Part shown: in pieces, positions 1 through 5,653 of the stretch
Layout of the letters: every line of letters starts with the position of its first letter
Position numbering within the stretch: position 1 is the first letter of the stretch
Assembly: GCA_007122185.1 (NCBI GenBank)
Contig: SKUI01000126.1
Location: 1-5,653, forward strand
DNA length: 5,653 nucleotides
Source of the DNA: Rhodothermia bacterium
GTDB taxonomy: Bacteria > Bacteroidota > Rhodothermia > Balneolales > Natronogracilivirgulaceae
Reading direction: 5' to 3'
The notes under the pieces: generated by a model
Databases searched by the model: none
What the model saw: the letters and a program-made list of their open reading frames with translations, nothing else
What the model was told of the DNA's origin: nothing
Position numbers and translations under genes: made by a program

Positions 1-2
1 CC

Positions 3-965
3 CTGGCCCGCAAGGTCGTGCGCGACATCGGCTACCATCGCCCCGAGCTGGAATTCTGCGCGGATACCTTTGTCTACCAGAACCACCTGCACTCGCAATC
101 GCCCGATATCGACCAGGGCGTGGATGTCGGCCAGAATACCAGCCAAGAACAGGGTGCCGGCGACCAGGGCATGATGTTCGGCTATGCCACGCGCGAAACT
201 CCGACCTTCATGCCGATGGCGCTGCAATTCGCCCACGACCTGGTGCGCGAACTGGCCGATATCCGCAAGAACACCAGCGACATGCCCTATTTGCGGCCGG
301 ACAGCAAAAGCCAGGTTACCGTAGAATACGATGAAAACAACAAGCCCCTTCGGGTCCACACCATCGTTATCTCCACCCAGCACGACGATGATGTGGAACA
401 GGACAAAATCCGGGAGGATGTCCGCAAGCACCTCTTGCCCCGCGTCATCACAAAAGAGCTGATGGATGACAATACCATCCTGCACGTCAATCCAACCGGA
501 AAATTCGTCATCGGCGGACCGCACGGTGACACCGGCCTGACCGGCCGCAAGATCATTGTGGATACGTACGGAGGCCGCGGCGCTCATGGCGGCGGTGCCT
601 TTTCCGGCAAAGACGCCTCCAAAGTCGACCGGAGTGCGGCATACGCCGCCCGGCACATCGCAAAAAACATTGTGGCGGCAGGTATTGCGGATGAGTGCCT
701 GATCCAGCTCGCCTATGCCATTGGTATCCCCGAGCCGGTATCCATCAATGTCAACACGTTCGGAACCGGAAAAATCAGTGACGAAAAGCTGGTTGAACTG
801 ATCCAGAAAAATTTCGACTGCACTCCGGACGGGATTATCCGCCGTTTTGATCTGCGCAAGCCCATCTTCCGCAAAACGGCCGCATATGGCCATTTTGGCC
901 GGGAAGAGTTCCCCTGGGAAAAACTGGATTACGTCGACGAACTGAAAAAACAGGCCGGACTCTGA
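3..965 (+). CDS. metK: S-adenosylmethionine synthetase (MetK), 5' end outside window
   Basis: This enzyme makes S-adenosylmethionine from methionine and ATP in the cytoplasm, supplying methyl groups to the cell. The reading frame is open from base 3, so the GTG at 18 is internal. By comparison with E. coli MetK (384 residues) roughly the first 75 residues, including the N-terminal ATP-binding HPDK segment, lie upstream. Visible family motifs, in order, are HSQSPDI followed by [12 protein letters not shown] (153-188), [31 protein letters not shown] (513-551), the glycine-rich GGGAFSGKD loop (588-614) followed by [11 protein letters not shown], and the C-terminal [11 protein letters not shown]. 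The stop is TGA at 963-965. The stretch before QSPDI has Phe (ADTFVY) where E. coli has Cys90, and an extra NTSQ segment precedes GAGDQG; I take this as lineage variation. The visible part has no frameshift or missing motif. Identification is secure. Confidence 0.97.
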   Translation: MARKVVRDIGYHRPELEFCADTFVYQNHLHSQSPDIDQGVDVGQNTSQEQGAGDQGMMFGYATRETPTFMPMALQFAHDLVRELADIRKNTSDMPYLRPDSKSQVTVEYDENNKPLRVHTIVISTQHDDDVEQDKIREDVRKHLLPRVITKELMDDNTILHVNPTGKFVIGGPHGDTGLTGRKIIVDTYGGRGAHGGGAFSGKDASKVDRSAAYAARHIAKNIVAAGIADECLIQLAYAIGIPEPVSINVNTFGTGKISDEKLVELIQKNFDCTPDGIIRRFDLRKPIFRKTAAYGHFGREEFPWEKLDYVDELKKQAGL

Positions 966-992
966 ACAAGGACACCCAGGCGCAATCCCGCG

Positions 993-1163
993 CATAAACA
1001 GACCACGGCAACCTGCACAAACGGACAGCGACGTCCTGCACAAACAGACCACGGCAACCTGCACAAACAGACCACGGCAACCTGCACAAACGGACAGCGA
1101 CGTCCTGCGTCAGCGGACAGCAGTATCTTTCATCAGCGGACAGCAGTATCTTTCATCAGCGGA
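993..1163. repeat. 23-bp tandem repeat array downstream of metK
   Basis: Seven complete 23-bp units run head to tail from 993 to 1153, and a partial eighth matches over 1154-1163. There are three unit types. Type A has the core AAACAGACCACGGCAACCTG (units at 993, 1039, 1062). Type B has the core AAACGGACAGCGACGTCCTG (1016, 1085). Type C has the core CAGCGGACAGCAGTATCTTT (1108, 1131). The order is A-B-A-A-B-C-C, and C shares CGGACAGC with B, so the array probably grew by local duplication of single units and of the A-B pair. There are no spacers between units, which excludes CRISPR. Because 23 is not a multiple of 3, the array does not keep a constant peptide repeat. It begins 27 bases after the metK stop. 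No function can be read from the sequence. Confidence 0.93.
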
Positions 1164-1338
1164 TCGTACCATTCTGGTGGATGATGCGACCAAAAAACAG
1201 GCCGTTGCCAAACAGCCGGTTCGTGCCGAAGCAGTAGTGGTTGGTCCGGGATTCGGGCAAGGGCTGGCGGTGTTCGCGGTGGATGGGGTCGCCGGAAGAC
1301 GTGAATGAGCGGTTGTTATTGGTAACAGATGGAATAAA
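1156..1338 (-). pseudogene. Possible gene fragment on the minus strand, unidentified
   Basis: On the - strand the frame ending at a TGA (bases 1158-1156) is open for 60 codons back to another TGA at 1341-1339. It has no ATG or GTG start; the only start-like codon is a TTG at 1260-1258. The translation looks protein-like, for example SRTNHYCFGTNRLFGNGLFF and then GRIIHQNGTIR at the end. In the part I counted, about 80% of codons (roughly 40 of 50) end in G or C, as expected for a real gene in a G+C-rich genome. The closing stop falls in the last, partial unit of the 23-bp array, so the fragment abuts the repeats. It could be the broken end of a gene, part of a dispersed genomic repeat, or chance. 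The + strand is also open here, from a GTG at 1177 to a TGA at 1306-1308, but with weaker third-position bias. I do not recognise the family. Confidence 0.3.
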
Positions 1339-1381
1339 TCAGATAGAACGAATTGGAACTCTCAAGGCGCAAAGCTTTCAT

Positions 1382-1387
1382 TATACT
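1382..1387 (+). promoter_or_regulatory. Candidate -10 box for rtcB
   Basis: TATACT matches five of six bases of the sigma-70 -10 consensus and lies in an AT-richer stretch (1309-1401) that contrasts with the G+C-rich block before it. The nearest -35-like sequence, TTGGAA at 1353-1358, is 23 bases upstream, too far for a standard promoter, so the -35 part is unsupported. Transcription starting near 1394 would give a leader of about 68 bases before the ATG at 1462 and would exclude the TTG at 1402 only if it began further downstream. Nothing else that resembles a control site is visible between 1309 and 1461. Confidence 0.25.
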
Positions 1388-1461
1388 AAAGAACGGTTTT
1401 ATTGAAAAGCCGGAATCCGGCTGAAAGCGATCACGCAATCACACTCCAAAAAAATGCCGCT

Positions 1462-2766
1462 ATGTTTCAAAAGATAGAAGGATATCCCATTTACGGCGAT
1501 CACGAAGAACAGACCATCCGGCAATTTCTGGATGTCATGAGCAGGGCTGAGTATGGCGCCCTGATGGCGGACGGACATCTGGGCTATGTCATGCCCATAG
1601 GCGGCGTTGCAGCCTATCGGAACAAGGTGTCTCCGGTGGGTGTCGGATTTGATATAGGATGCGGCAACATGGCTGTCCGGCTGGATATGCAGAAAAAGGA
1701 CCTGAATCTGGACCTCCTGCTTGACCGCATCGAGAAATACATCTCCTTTGGTATCGGGCAGACCAACCCGGACGCCCCGCGCGATCATCCCATTTTCGAC
1801 AGTGACGACTGGGAGGCATACGAGCCGGCCTCCCTGCGGGCCGAACTGAAGAAACTGGGACGCGACCAGCTGGGTACCGTGGGCGCCGGAAATCACTACG
1901 TGGACATCTTTGCCGATGAACAGGACCGCATCTGGGTGGGCGTCCATTTCGGAAGCCGCGGGCTGGGACACAAAACCGCAACCGGATTCATAAACCTCTC
2001 GCAGGACCGGCCATGGAATATACGCGCCGTGGAAAAAGAGGTGCTTCTGGATATCGACAGCAACCTTGGCGAGCGATATTACCGCGCCATGCGGCTGTGC
2101 GGCGCCTATGCATGGGCCGGGCGCGAGTGGGTGTGTGAGTATGCGGCTAAACTTGCCGGTGCTGAAATCGTTGAACGCGTCCACAATCATCACAACTATG
2201 CCTGGAAAGAACAGCATCCGGATCCCGGATCGCTGAAACAGCATTTGCCGGGAAATGGCGCCGATGCCGAAGATGAGCAAAAAAAGGGGACGGATGGCGG
2301 CACAATAAAATCCCGAAAAACCACCTTGCACGACTACCTGGTCATCCGCAAGGGGGCGACCCCCGCATTCCCGGGCCAGCGCAGTTTTGTTGGCGGAAGC
2401 ATGGGCGATCCCTCGGTGATCCTAGAAGGAGTTGACAGTCCCGAAAGCAAGAGAGCGCTCTATTCAACCATTCACGGGGCGGGACGTGTCATGTCGCGGA
2501 CCAGGGCTGCCGGCAAATACCGCGGCCGGGGTAAAAAGCGCAAGCAGGTCCGGGCCGGCGAGGTGACCCCGAAGATGATGCAGGAATGGATTAAGAAAAA
2601 GGGCGTCAAGCTGCGTGGCGGAGGACTGGATGAATCCCCTCATGTCTACCGCCGTCTCACCGATGTGCTCAATTCGCATCAGAACACCATTGAAATCAGG
2701 CACTGGCTGCAGCCGCTCGGCGTGGTCATGGCCGGACCGGATATCTTTGATCCGTTCATCGATTAG
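1462..2766 (+). CDS. rtcB: RtcB-family RNA ligase
   Basis: RtcB enzymes join RNA ends bearing a 2',3'-cyclic phosphate or 3'-phosphate to a 5'-OH end, using GTP and Mn2+, in RNA repair or tRNA splicing. From the ATG at 1462 the protein has 434 residues. The metal and catalytic signature is complete: GFDIGCGN (Asp64, Cys67), GAGNHYVD (His145), VHFGSRGLGH (His162), HNHHNYAW (241-248) and IHGAGR with His338, which matches the histidine that takes the GMP. RKGATPAFPGQ and VGGSMGD are also present. Residues about 249-290 form an unusually long, charged, Gly/Asp/Lys-rich insertion between the HHN motif and RKGATPA. The frame could start at a TTG at 1402 (20 more residues, with an in-frame stop at 1387-1389), but conserved sequence begins near KIEGYPIYG, so I prefer 1462. 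Neither start has a Shine-Dalgarno sequence. No archease or RtcA gene is next to it, so its RNA substrate cannot be inferred from context. Confidence 0.93.
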   Translation: MFQKIEGYPIYGDHEEQTIRQFLDVMSRAEYGALMADGHLGYVMPIGGVAAYRNKVSPVGVGFDIGCGNMAVRLDMQKKDLNLDLLLDRIEKYISFGIGQTNPDAPRDHPIFDSDDWEAYEPASLRAELKKLGRDQLGTVGAGNHYVDIFADEQDRIWVGVHFGSRGLGHKTATGFINLSQDRPWNIRAVEKEVLLDIDSNLGERYYRAMRLCGAYAWAGREWVCEYAAKLAGAEIVERVHNHHNYAWKEQHPDPGSLKQHLPGNGADAEDEQKKGTDGGTIKSRKTTLHDYLVIRKGATPAFPGQRSFVGGSMGDPSVILEGVDSPESKRALYSTIHGAGRVMSRTRAAGKYRGRGKKRKQVRAGEVTPKMMQEWIKKKGVKLRGGGLDESPHVYRRLTDVLNSHQNTIEIRHWLQPLGVVMAGPDIFDPFID

Positions 2767-2773
2767 GGTAGCG

Positions 2774-2857
2774 GCGGCCGTTTACTGTTTATGCGCGGCC
2801 GTTTACTATTTATACGCGGCCGCTTCCTGTTTATACGCGGCTGTTTTGTGTTAATGT
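2774..2857. repeat. 21-bp tandem repeat array downstream of rtcB
   Basis: Four 21-bp units start at 2774, 2795, 2816 and 2837, the first only 7 bases after the rtcB stop. The first three share GCGGCCG followed by a TTTACTGTTTAT-like segment and differ at a few positions; the fourth is degenerate after GCGGCTGTTTT. Each of the first three contains the palindrome CGGCCG, and the third contains GCGGCCGC. The period is seven codons. In the rtcB frame beyond its TAG the array reads RGRLLFM, RGRLLFI, RGRFLFI and then a degraded copy, and the frame stays open to a TGA at 2923-2925. Whether that peptide is made is doubtful. Confidence 0.88.
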
Positions 2858-2949
2858 ATTACGACTCTTTCGTGCTTCGCGCGCAGCTGCTAATTCGCTG
2901 TTCCCGCGCCCCAAATTCTCCTTGATTAACGTTACAAATTCTTGTACTT

Positions 2950-2986
2950 ATGGTGATTGTCAAACCACCACTTGCTGAATCACCAT
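2950..2986 (+). promoter_or_regulatory. Inverted repeat overlapping the cstA start codon
   Basis: ATGGTGATT (2950-2958) and AATCACCAT (2978-2986) are perfect 9-bp inverted copies separated by 19 bases. The right arm contains the first two bases of the cstA ATG at 2985. In RNA this could fold into a hairpin that hides the start codon; in DNA it could bind a dimeric regulator, though 19 bases is a wide gap. No Shine-Dalgarno sequence precedes the start, so access to the start codon itself could matter. A weak match to the Bacteroidota promoter pattern (CTTG at 2921-2924, TACTTATG at 2945-2952, 20 bases apart) overlaps the left arm. The repeat is certain; its role is inferred. Confidence 0.4.
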
Positions 2987-4643
2987 GTCTGTACTGGCCA
3001 TCCTTGCAGGGACCATTGCCATTCTGCTCAGTGCCTACCGGTTCTACGGGTCGTTCATCGCCCGAAAGCTGGGCATTGACAACAGCAACGTCACCCCGGC
3101 CCACACCCGTGAAGACGGCGTGGATTATGTTCCGAGCAACCGGTTTGTGGTACTTGGACACCATTTTGCGTCTATTGCCGGAGCCGGTCCCATCGTCGGG
3201 CCGGTCATCGCCGTCTCTTTTGGATGGGTGCCCGCCCTTCTCTGGATAATCATTGGCGGCATCTTCTTCGGTGCCGTTCATGACATCACATCCATGACCG
3301 CTTCACTGCGCCACCAGGGCAAATCCATTGGCGAAATCATCCAGCAATACATCGGCGATTCCGGAAAAAAACTCTTTCTCATCTTCGCATTCGCCACGTT
3401 GCTGCTGGTCATTGCGGTCTTCATGGACATTGTGGCCAGAACTTTCGTCACAGTCCCGGCTGCGGCATCGGCATCGGTGTTTTTCATCCTTCTCGCCCTG
3501 CTGTTCGGCGTCGTCATCAACCGCCTGGGCTTCCCGCTCTGGATCAGCACCATTTTCGGTGTCGGATTGCTCTACTTCTTCGTCTACCTGGGCGAGGTTT
3601 TTCCGTTCCAGATCGGCTATGGCTGGTGGATCGCCATCCTGGTTTCCTACATTTTCCTGGCCGCCGTTACCCCGGTATCCATCCTGCTGCAGCCGAGGGA
3701 TTTCCTCAACTCCTTCCTGCTGTATGGCATGATCCTTTTCGGTGTGGCAGGTATCATTATCGGCAACCCGCGCATTGAAATGACCTCATCCATGCAATTC
3801 CAGGTGGAAAACCTTGGGTTCCTGTTCCCGGTACTTTTTGTCACCATCGCCTGCGGTGCTATTTCCGGCTTCCACTCCCTGGTGGCATCCGGGACCACAT
3901 CCAAACAGATCAACAAAGAAGAAGATGTCAAAATGATCGGTTTCGGGGGGATGCTGATCGAAACCCTGCTTGCGGTGATCGCCGTTATGGCGGTTGCCGT
4001 TATGTCGCGCGGCGATTTCGGCCTCCGGCTGGCAGAGGCGGGACCGGTAACTTTGTTTTCTGAAGGGCTTGGGGGATTCATCTCCTCCATCGGCATTCCG
4101 GTTTCGGTGGCCATTTCATTCGTAGCGCTAACCGTATCCGCATTTGCGCTCACCACCCTGGACACCTGTACGCGTCTTGCCCGGTTCATCATCCAGGAAT
4201 ATGCCGAGGATATCCCTTCCGCGCGCATCCGGTCGCCGCTTCAGAACCGGTTCATCGCCACGTTCCTGGTTGTGCTCCTGTCCGGGTTGCTGCTGTTTAC
4301 CGGCCAGTTCGAGCAACTATGGCCGATATTCGGCTCCGCGAACCAGCTGTTGGCCGCGCTCGCCCTTCTGGCCGGGACCGTATGGTTGGCAAAGAAAAAA
4401 ATAAACCCGGTATTCACGGTCATTCCGATGATATTCATGTTCACCGTCACCCTGCTTTCCCTCCTCATTTTCGCATGGAACCAGTATCAGCAGGCCTCCT
4501 GGTTTCTGAGCGTGCTCTCGGTTACCCTTTTTGTGCTCGCGGTGATCCTTGTGGTGATGGCCCGCAACAGTCTTCACAAGTTTTACGAGGATGAGAAGAG
4601 CGGGAAGACGAAAGTGGATTTAAAAAGCGTTCCAGAAGGATGA
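2985..4643 (+). CDS. cstA: Carbon starvation protein CstA family transporter
   Basis: This is an inner-membrane carrier of the CstA family. Characterised members import pyruvate or peptides, and E. coli CstA is induced on carbon starvation; the substrate here is unknown. The 552-residue protein is hydrophobic throughout, with well over ten likely membrane helices. Family motifs are GHHFASIAGAGPIVGP (58-73), GAVHD (96-100), QPRDFLNS (236-243), CGAISGFHSLVASGTTSKQI (290-309), IGFGGML (318-324), LTTLDTCTRLARF (389-401) and WPIFGSANQLLAALAL (446-461). It ends in a short charged cytoplasmic tail. It is shorter than E. coli CstA (701 residues) and close to the shorter forms of other phyla, with both CstA domains represented, so it is not truncated. 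An in-frame stop at 2976-2978 makes 2985 the first possible start. The stop TGA overlaps the first possible ATG of the next gene, implying co-transcription. Confidence 0.95.
   Translation: MSVLAILAGTIAILLSAYRFYGSFIARKLGIDNSNVTPAHTREDGVDYVPSNRFVVLGHHFASIAGAGPIVGPVIAVSFGWVPALLWIIIGGIFFGAVHDITSMTASLRHQGKSIGEIIQQYIGDSGKKLFLIFAFATLLLVIAVFMDIVARTFVTVPAAASASVFFILLALLFGVVINRLGFPLWISTIFGVGLLYFFVYLGEVFPFQIGYGWWIAILVSYIFLAAVTPVSILLQPRDFLNSFLLYGMILFGVAGIIIGNPRIEMTSSMQFQVENLGFLFPVLFVTIACGAISGFHSLVASGTTSKQINKEEDVKMIGFGGMLIETLLAVIAVMAVAVMSRGDFGLRLAEAGPVTLFSEGLGGFISSIGIPVSVAISFVALTVSAFALTTLDTCTRLARFIIQEYAEDIPSARIRSPLQNRFIATFLVVLLSGLLLFTGQFEQLWPIFGSANQLLAALALLAGTVWLAKKKINPVFTVIPMIFMFTVTLLSLLIFAWNQYQQASWFLSVLSVTLFVLAVILVVMARNSLHKFYEDEKSGKTKVDLKSVPEG
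4634..4640 (+). promoter_or_regulatory. Shine-Dalgarno sequence for the hemolysin III gene
   Basis: AGAAGGA, near the end of cstA, is the only strong Shine-Dalgarno match ahead of a complete gene in this window. It lies 8 bases before the ATG at 4649, an ideal distance, but overlaps the ATG at 4640. This favours 4649 as the true start of the downstream gene and suggests that ribosomes finishing cstA can restart there. Confidence 0.6.
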
Positions 4644-4648
4644 AACTG

Positions 4649-5308
4649 ATGCGATCCAATCTGTCCCGGGTCCGCGAACCTGCCAATGCGTACACGCACC
4701 TTGCCGGCACGCTTCTCTCCGTGCTCGGACTCGTACTGCTCATCCACAAATCCGCTCTGCACGGACAGCCAACACACATTGTGGCGTTTTCGATTTTTGG
4801 AAGCAGCATGATTCTGCTCTATCTCGCAAGCACCCTCTACCACCTGCTTCCCGTATCCGAAAAAGGGATCCGCATCCTGCGCCGCATCGACCATATCATG
4901 ATCTATGTGCTGATTGCCGGCACCTACACCCCTATCACCCTGATCGTGCTGGAGGGATTCCTCGGGTGGGCGCTCTTCACCGCCGTCTGGGCTGTTGCCG
5001 TACTGGGCGTGATCTTCAAGCTGATCTGGTTCAGCGCTCCGAAATGGGTTTCCCTGGTGCTTTACCTTACCATGGGGTGGATGGCCCTCATCATTTTTCC
5101 CGCGTTATGGCAGGTTTTCTCCTTCGGCGCCATCGCGTGGATTTTGATGGGCGGACTCGCATACACCCTGGGCGCCATCATCTATGGAATCAAATGGCCG
5201 AATCCCTCGCCAAAGCATTTTAATTTTCACGCAATTTGGCATATTATGGTGATGGTCGGCAGCTTCTGCTTCTTCTGGCTCATGTACCAGTATGTGATCT
5301 ACTACTGA
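4649..5308 (+). CDS. trhA: Hemolysin III / PAQR family membrane protein (TrhA/YqfA type)
   Basis: This is a seven-helix membrane protein of the hemolysin III (PAQR) family. Bacterial members are linked to membrane energy and lipid homeostasis; despite the name most are not shown to be haemolysins. From 4649 it has 219 residues, normal for the family. The metal-site signature is complete: EPANAYTH (Glu10, Asn13, His17), STLYH (Ser61, His65), RRIDH (Asp81) and FHAIWH (His194, His198). The helix after RRIDH carries AGTYTP, also typical. An ATG at 4640 would add three residues and overlap the cstA stop as ATGA, but the Shine-Dalgarno sequence fits 4649 better. The gene follows cstA with no gap and probably shares its transcript. 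The stop TGA is at 5306-5308 and is followed by a tandem array. Confidence 0.92.
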   Translation: MRSNLSRVREPANAYTHLAGTLLSVLGLVLLIHKSALHGQPTHIVAFSIFGSSMILLYLASTLYHLLPVSEKGIRILRRIDHIMIYVLIAGTYTPITLIVLEGFLGWALFTAVWAVAVLGVIFKLIWFSAPKWVSLVLYLTMGWMALIIFPALWQVFSFGAIAWILMGGLAYTLGAIIYGIKWPNPSPKHFNFHAIWHIMVMVGSFCFFWLMYQYVIYY

Positions 5309-5325
5309 TCAGAAGCTTCATGGTG

Positions 5326-5416
5326 CCGGTTTTTGATCCCGGCTGTTGGCTCCGGCTATTTGTTCCGGTTTATGGCTCCGGTTTTCAGTCCAGGCTAATG
5401 ATCCCGGCTTTCAAGG
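5326..5416. repeat. 13-bp tandem repeat array downstream of the hemolysin III gene
   Basis: Seven consecutive 13-bp units start at 5326, 5339, 5352, 5365, 5378, 5391 and 5404. Six begin with CCGG and one with CAGG; the remainder is a variable T- and G-rich segment such as TTTATGGCT or CTATTTGTT. The spacing is exact, without insertions, though the units have diverged. The 13 bases before the array (5313-5325) may be an even more degraded copy. The period is not a multiple of 3, so it is unlikely to encode a repeated peptide. It starts 17 bases after the stop codon and runs up to the terminator candidate. Confidence 0.82.
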
Positions 5417-5420
5417 CAAC

Positions 5421-5454
5421 CCGCCCGATGACAACCAATTCAGACGGGCGGTTT
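5421..5454 (+). terminator. Candidate intrinsic terminator hairpin
   Basis: CCGCCCG (5421-5427) pairs perfectly with CGGGCGG (5445-5451). Inside, TGA (5429-5431) can pair with TCA (5440-5442), leaving an 8-base loop. Outside, two A-T pairs can form if one C is bulged. Only TTT follows the stem before ATGTG, so the U-tract is short. It is well placed to end the cstA-hemolysin III transcript ahead of the next gene. It could instead lie in the leader of the downstream gene and act there. Confidence 0.45.
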
Positions 5455-5499
5455 ATGTGTGCTAATCTTCTCGCTTCATTCTTCTTCTTGCTTCATTCT

Positions 5500-5653
5500 A
5501 TGGGTAAATTCCGATTGATGTGGGGTATGCTGCTTCTTTTGATTCTCCTCATGGGGGTGGATGCGGTACGTGCCCAGATCTACGAAAATGTCTACCGCCC
5601 GACGCGACCCGCCTGGCAGCAGCTCGAAACGCCGCATTTTCGCATACTTTTCC
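5500..5653 (+). CDS. Exported protein, N-terminal part, 3' end outside window
   Basis: The first 51 codons of a secreted or periplasmic protein are visible. After MGKFRLMWGM comes a hydrophobic stretch (LLLLILLMGV) and a likely signal peptidase site after AVRA, with the mature protein starting QIYENVYRP. The mature start then reads WQQLETPHFRILF. In Bacteroidota and relatives, a W-x-x-L/I-E-T-x-H-F motif just after the signal peptide is common in exported proteins with peptidase MA-like or TolB-propeller domains; that assignment is an inference from a short stretch. The frame is also open upstream with ATGs at 5428 and 5455, but starting there would put a second hydrophobic stretch before the signal peptide, so I choose 5500. 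No Shine-Dalgarno sequence is seen. Confidence 0.7.
   Translation, partial: MGKFRLMWGMLLLLILLMGVDAVRAQIYENVYRPTRPAWQQLETPHFRILF

Noticed and set aside
18..20. GTG as the metK start
   Set aside because: The frame is open to the window edge with conserved-looking residues before it, and the N-terminal part of the enzyme would be missing.
835..1089. Minus-strand frame with repeated CRLPWSV-type peptides
   Set aside because: The peptide repeats come only from the 23-bp array, and the frame then runs antisense into metK; there is no independent coding evidence.
993..1163. CRISPR array
   Set aside because: The 23-bp units are directly adjacent with no unique spacers, and no cas gene is present.
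1218..1223. GGTTCG, like the T-arm of a tRNA
   Set aside because: No matching acceptor, D or anticodon stems can be drawn around it.
1314..1327. Small palindrome TGTTA-TTGG-TAACA
   Set aside because: A 5-bp AT-rich stem without a T-tract is expected by chance and is too weak for a terminator.
1399..2331. 310-codon open frame on the minus strand opposite rtcB
   Set aside because: It lies entirely over a gene with a complete catalytic signature, and its translation shows no recognisable domain; it is a by-product of G+C-rich codons.
2615..2854. Plus-strand frame through the rtcB end and the 21-bp array
   Set aside because: It is out of frame with rtcB over most of its length, and the Ala/Tyr/Leu repeats simply translate the array.
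3647..4228. 193-codon minus-strand frame opposite cstA
   Set aside because: It is antisense to a well-supported membrane protein and has a Ser/Arg/Pro/Met-rich composition typical of shadows of hydrophobic genes.

Overview
The window carries five protein genes, all on the + strand. They are the last four fifths of metK (S-adenosylmethionine synthetase), a complete RtcB-family RNA ligase gene, a complete carbon-starvation transporter gene (cstA type), a complete hemolysin III/PAQR membrane protein gene, and the first 51 codons of an exported protein cut by the right edge. Base composition is moderately G+C-rich. The MetK sequence, the mostly missing Shine-Dalgarno sequences and the start of the last protein (signal peptide, then W-x-x-L-E-T-P-H-F-R-I-L) suggest the Bacteroidota/Balneolota/Chlorobiota group of bacteria. 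That placement is an inference; no rRNA or other strong taxonomic marker is present.

Layout: metK ends at 965. The 496 bases before the preferred rtcB start hold a 23-bp tandem repeat array (993-1163) and a block (about 1159-1338) that reads like a gene fragment on the - strand. An AT-richer segment with a candidate -10 box for rtcB follows. rtcB (1462-2766) is followed after 7 bases by a 21-bp tandem array (2774-2857). The cstA start codon (2985) lies inside one arm of a perfect 9-bp inverted repeat. The stop codon of cstA overlaps the region where the hemolysin III gene begins, so these two are very probably one operon. A 13-bp tandem array (5326-5416) and a candidate terminator hairpin (5421-5454) separate that operon from the exported-protein gene starting at 5500.

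Functionally the window is mostly housekeeping: methyl-donor synthesis, RNA repair/ligation, nutrient uptake and membrane homeostasis. The genes do not form an obvious single pathway and I do not see a clear new defence or biosynthetic system. The unusual part is between the genes. Each of the three non-overlapping complete gene junctions holds a short tandem array just downstream of a stop codon, with periods of 23, 21 and 13 bp. The 23-bp and 21-bp units appear distantly related in opposite orientation. Other points worth checking are the - strand coding-like block, the hairpin over the cstA start, and a long charged insertion in RtcB.
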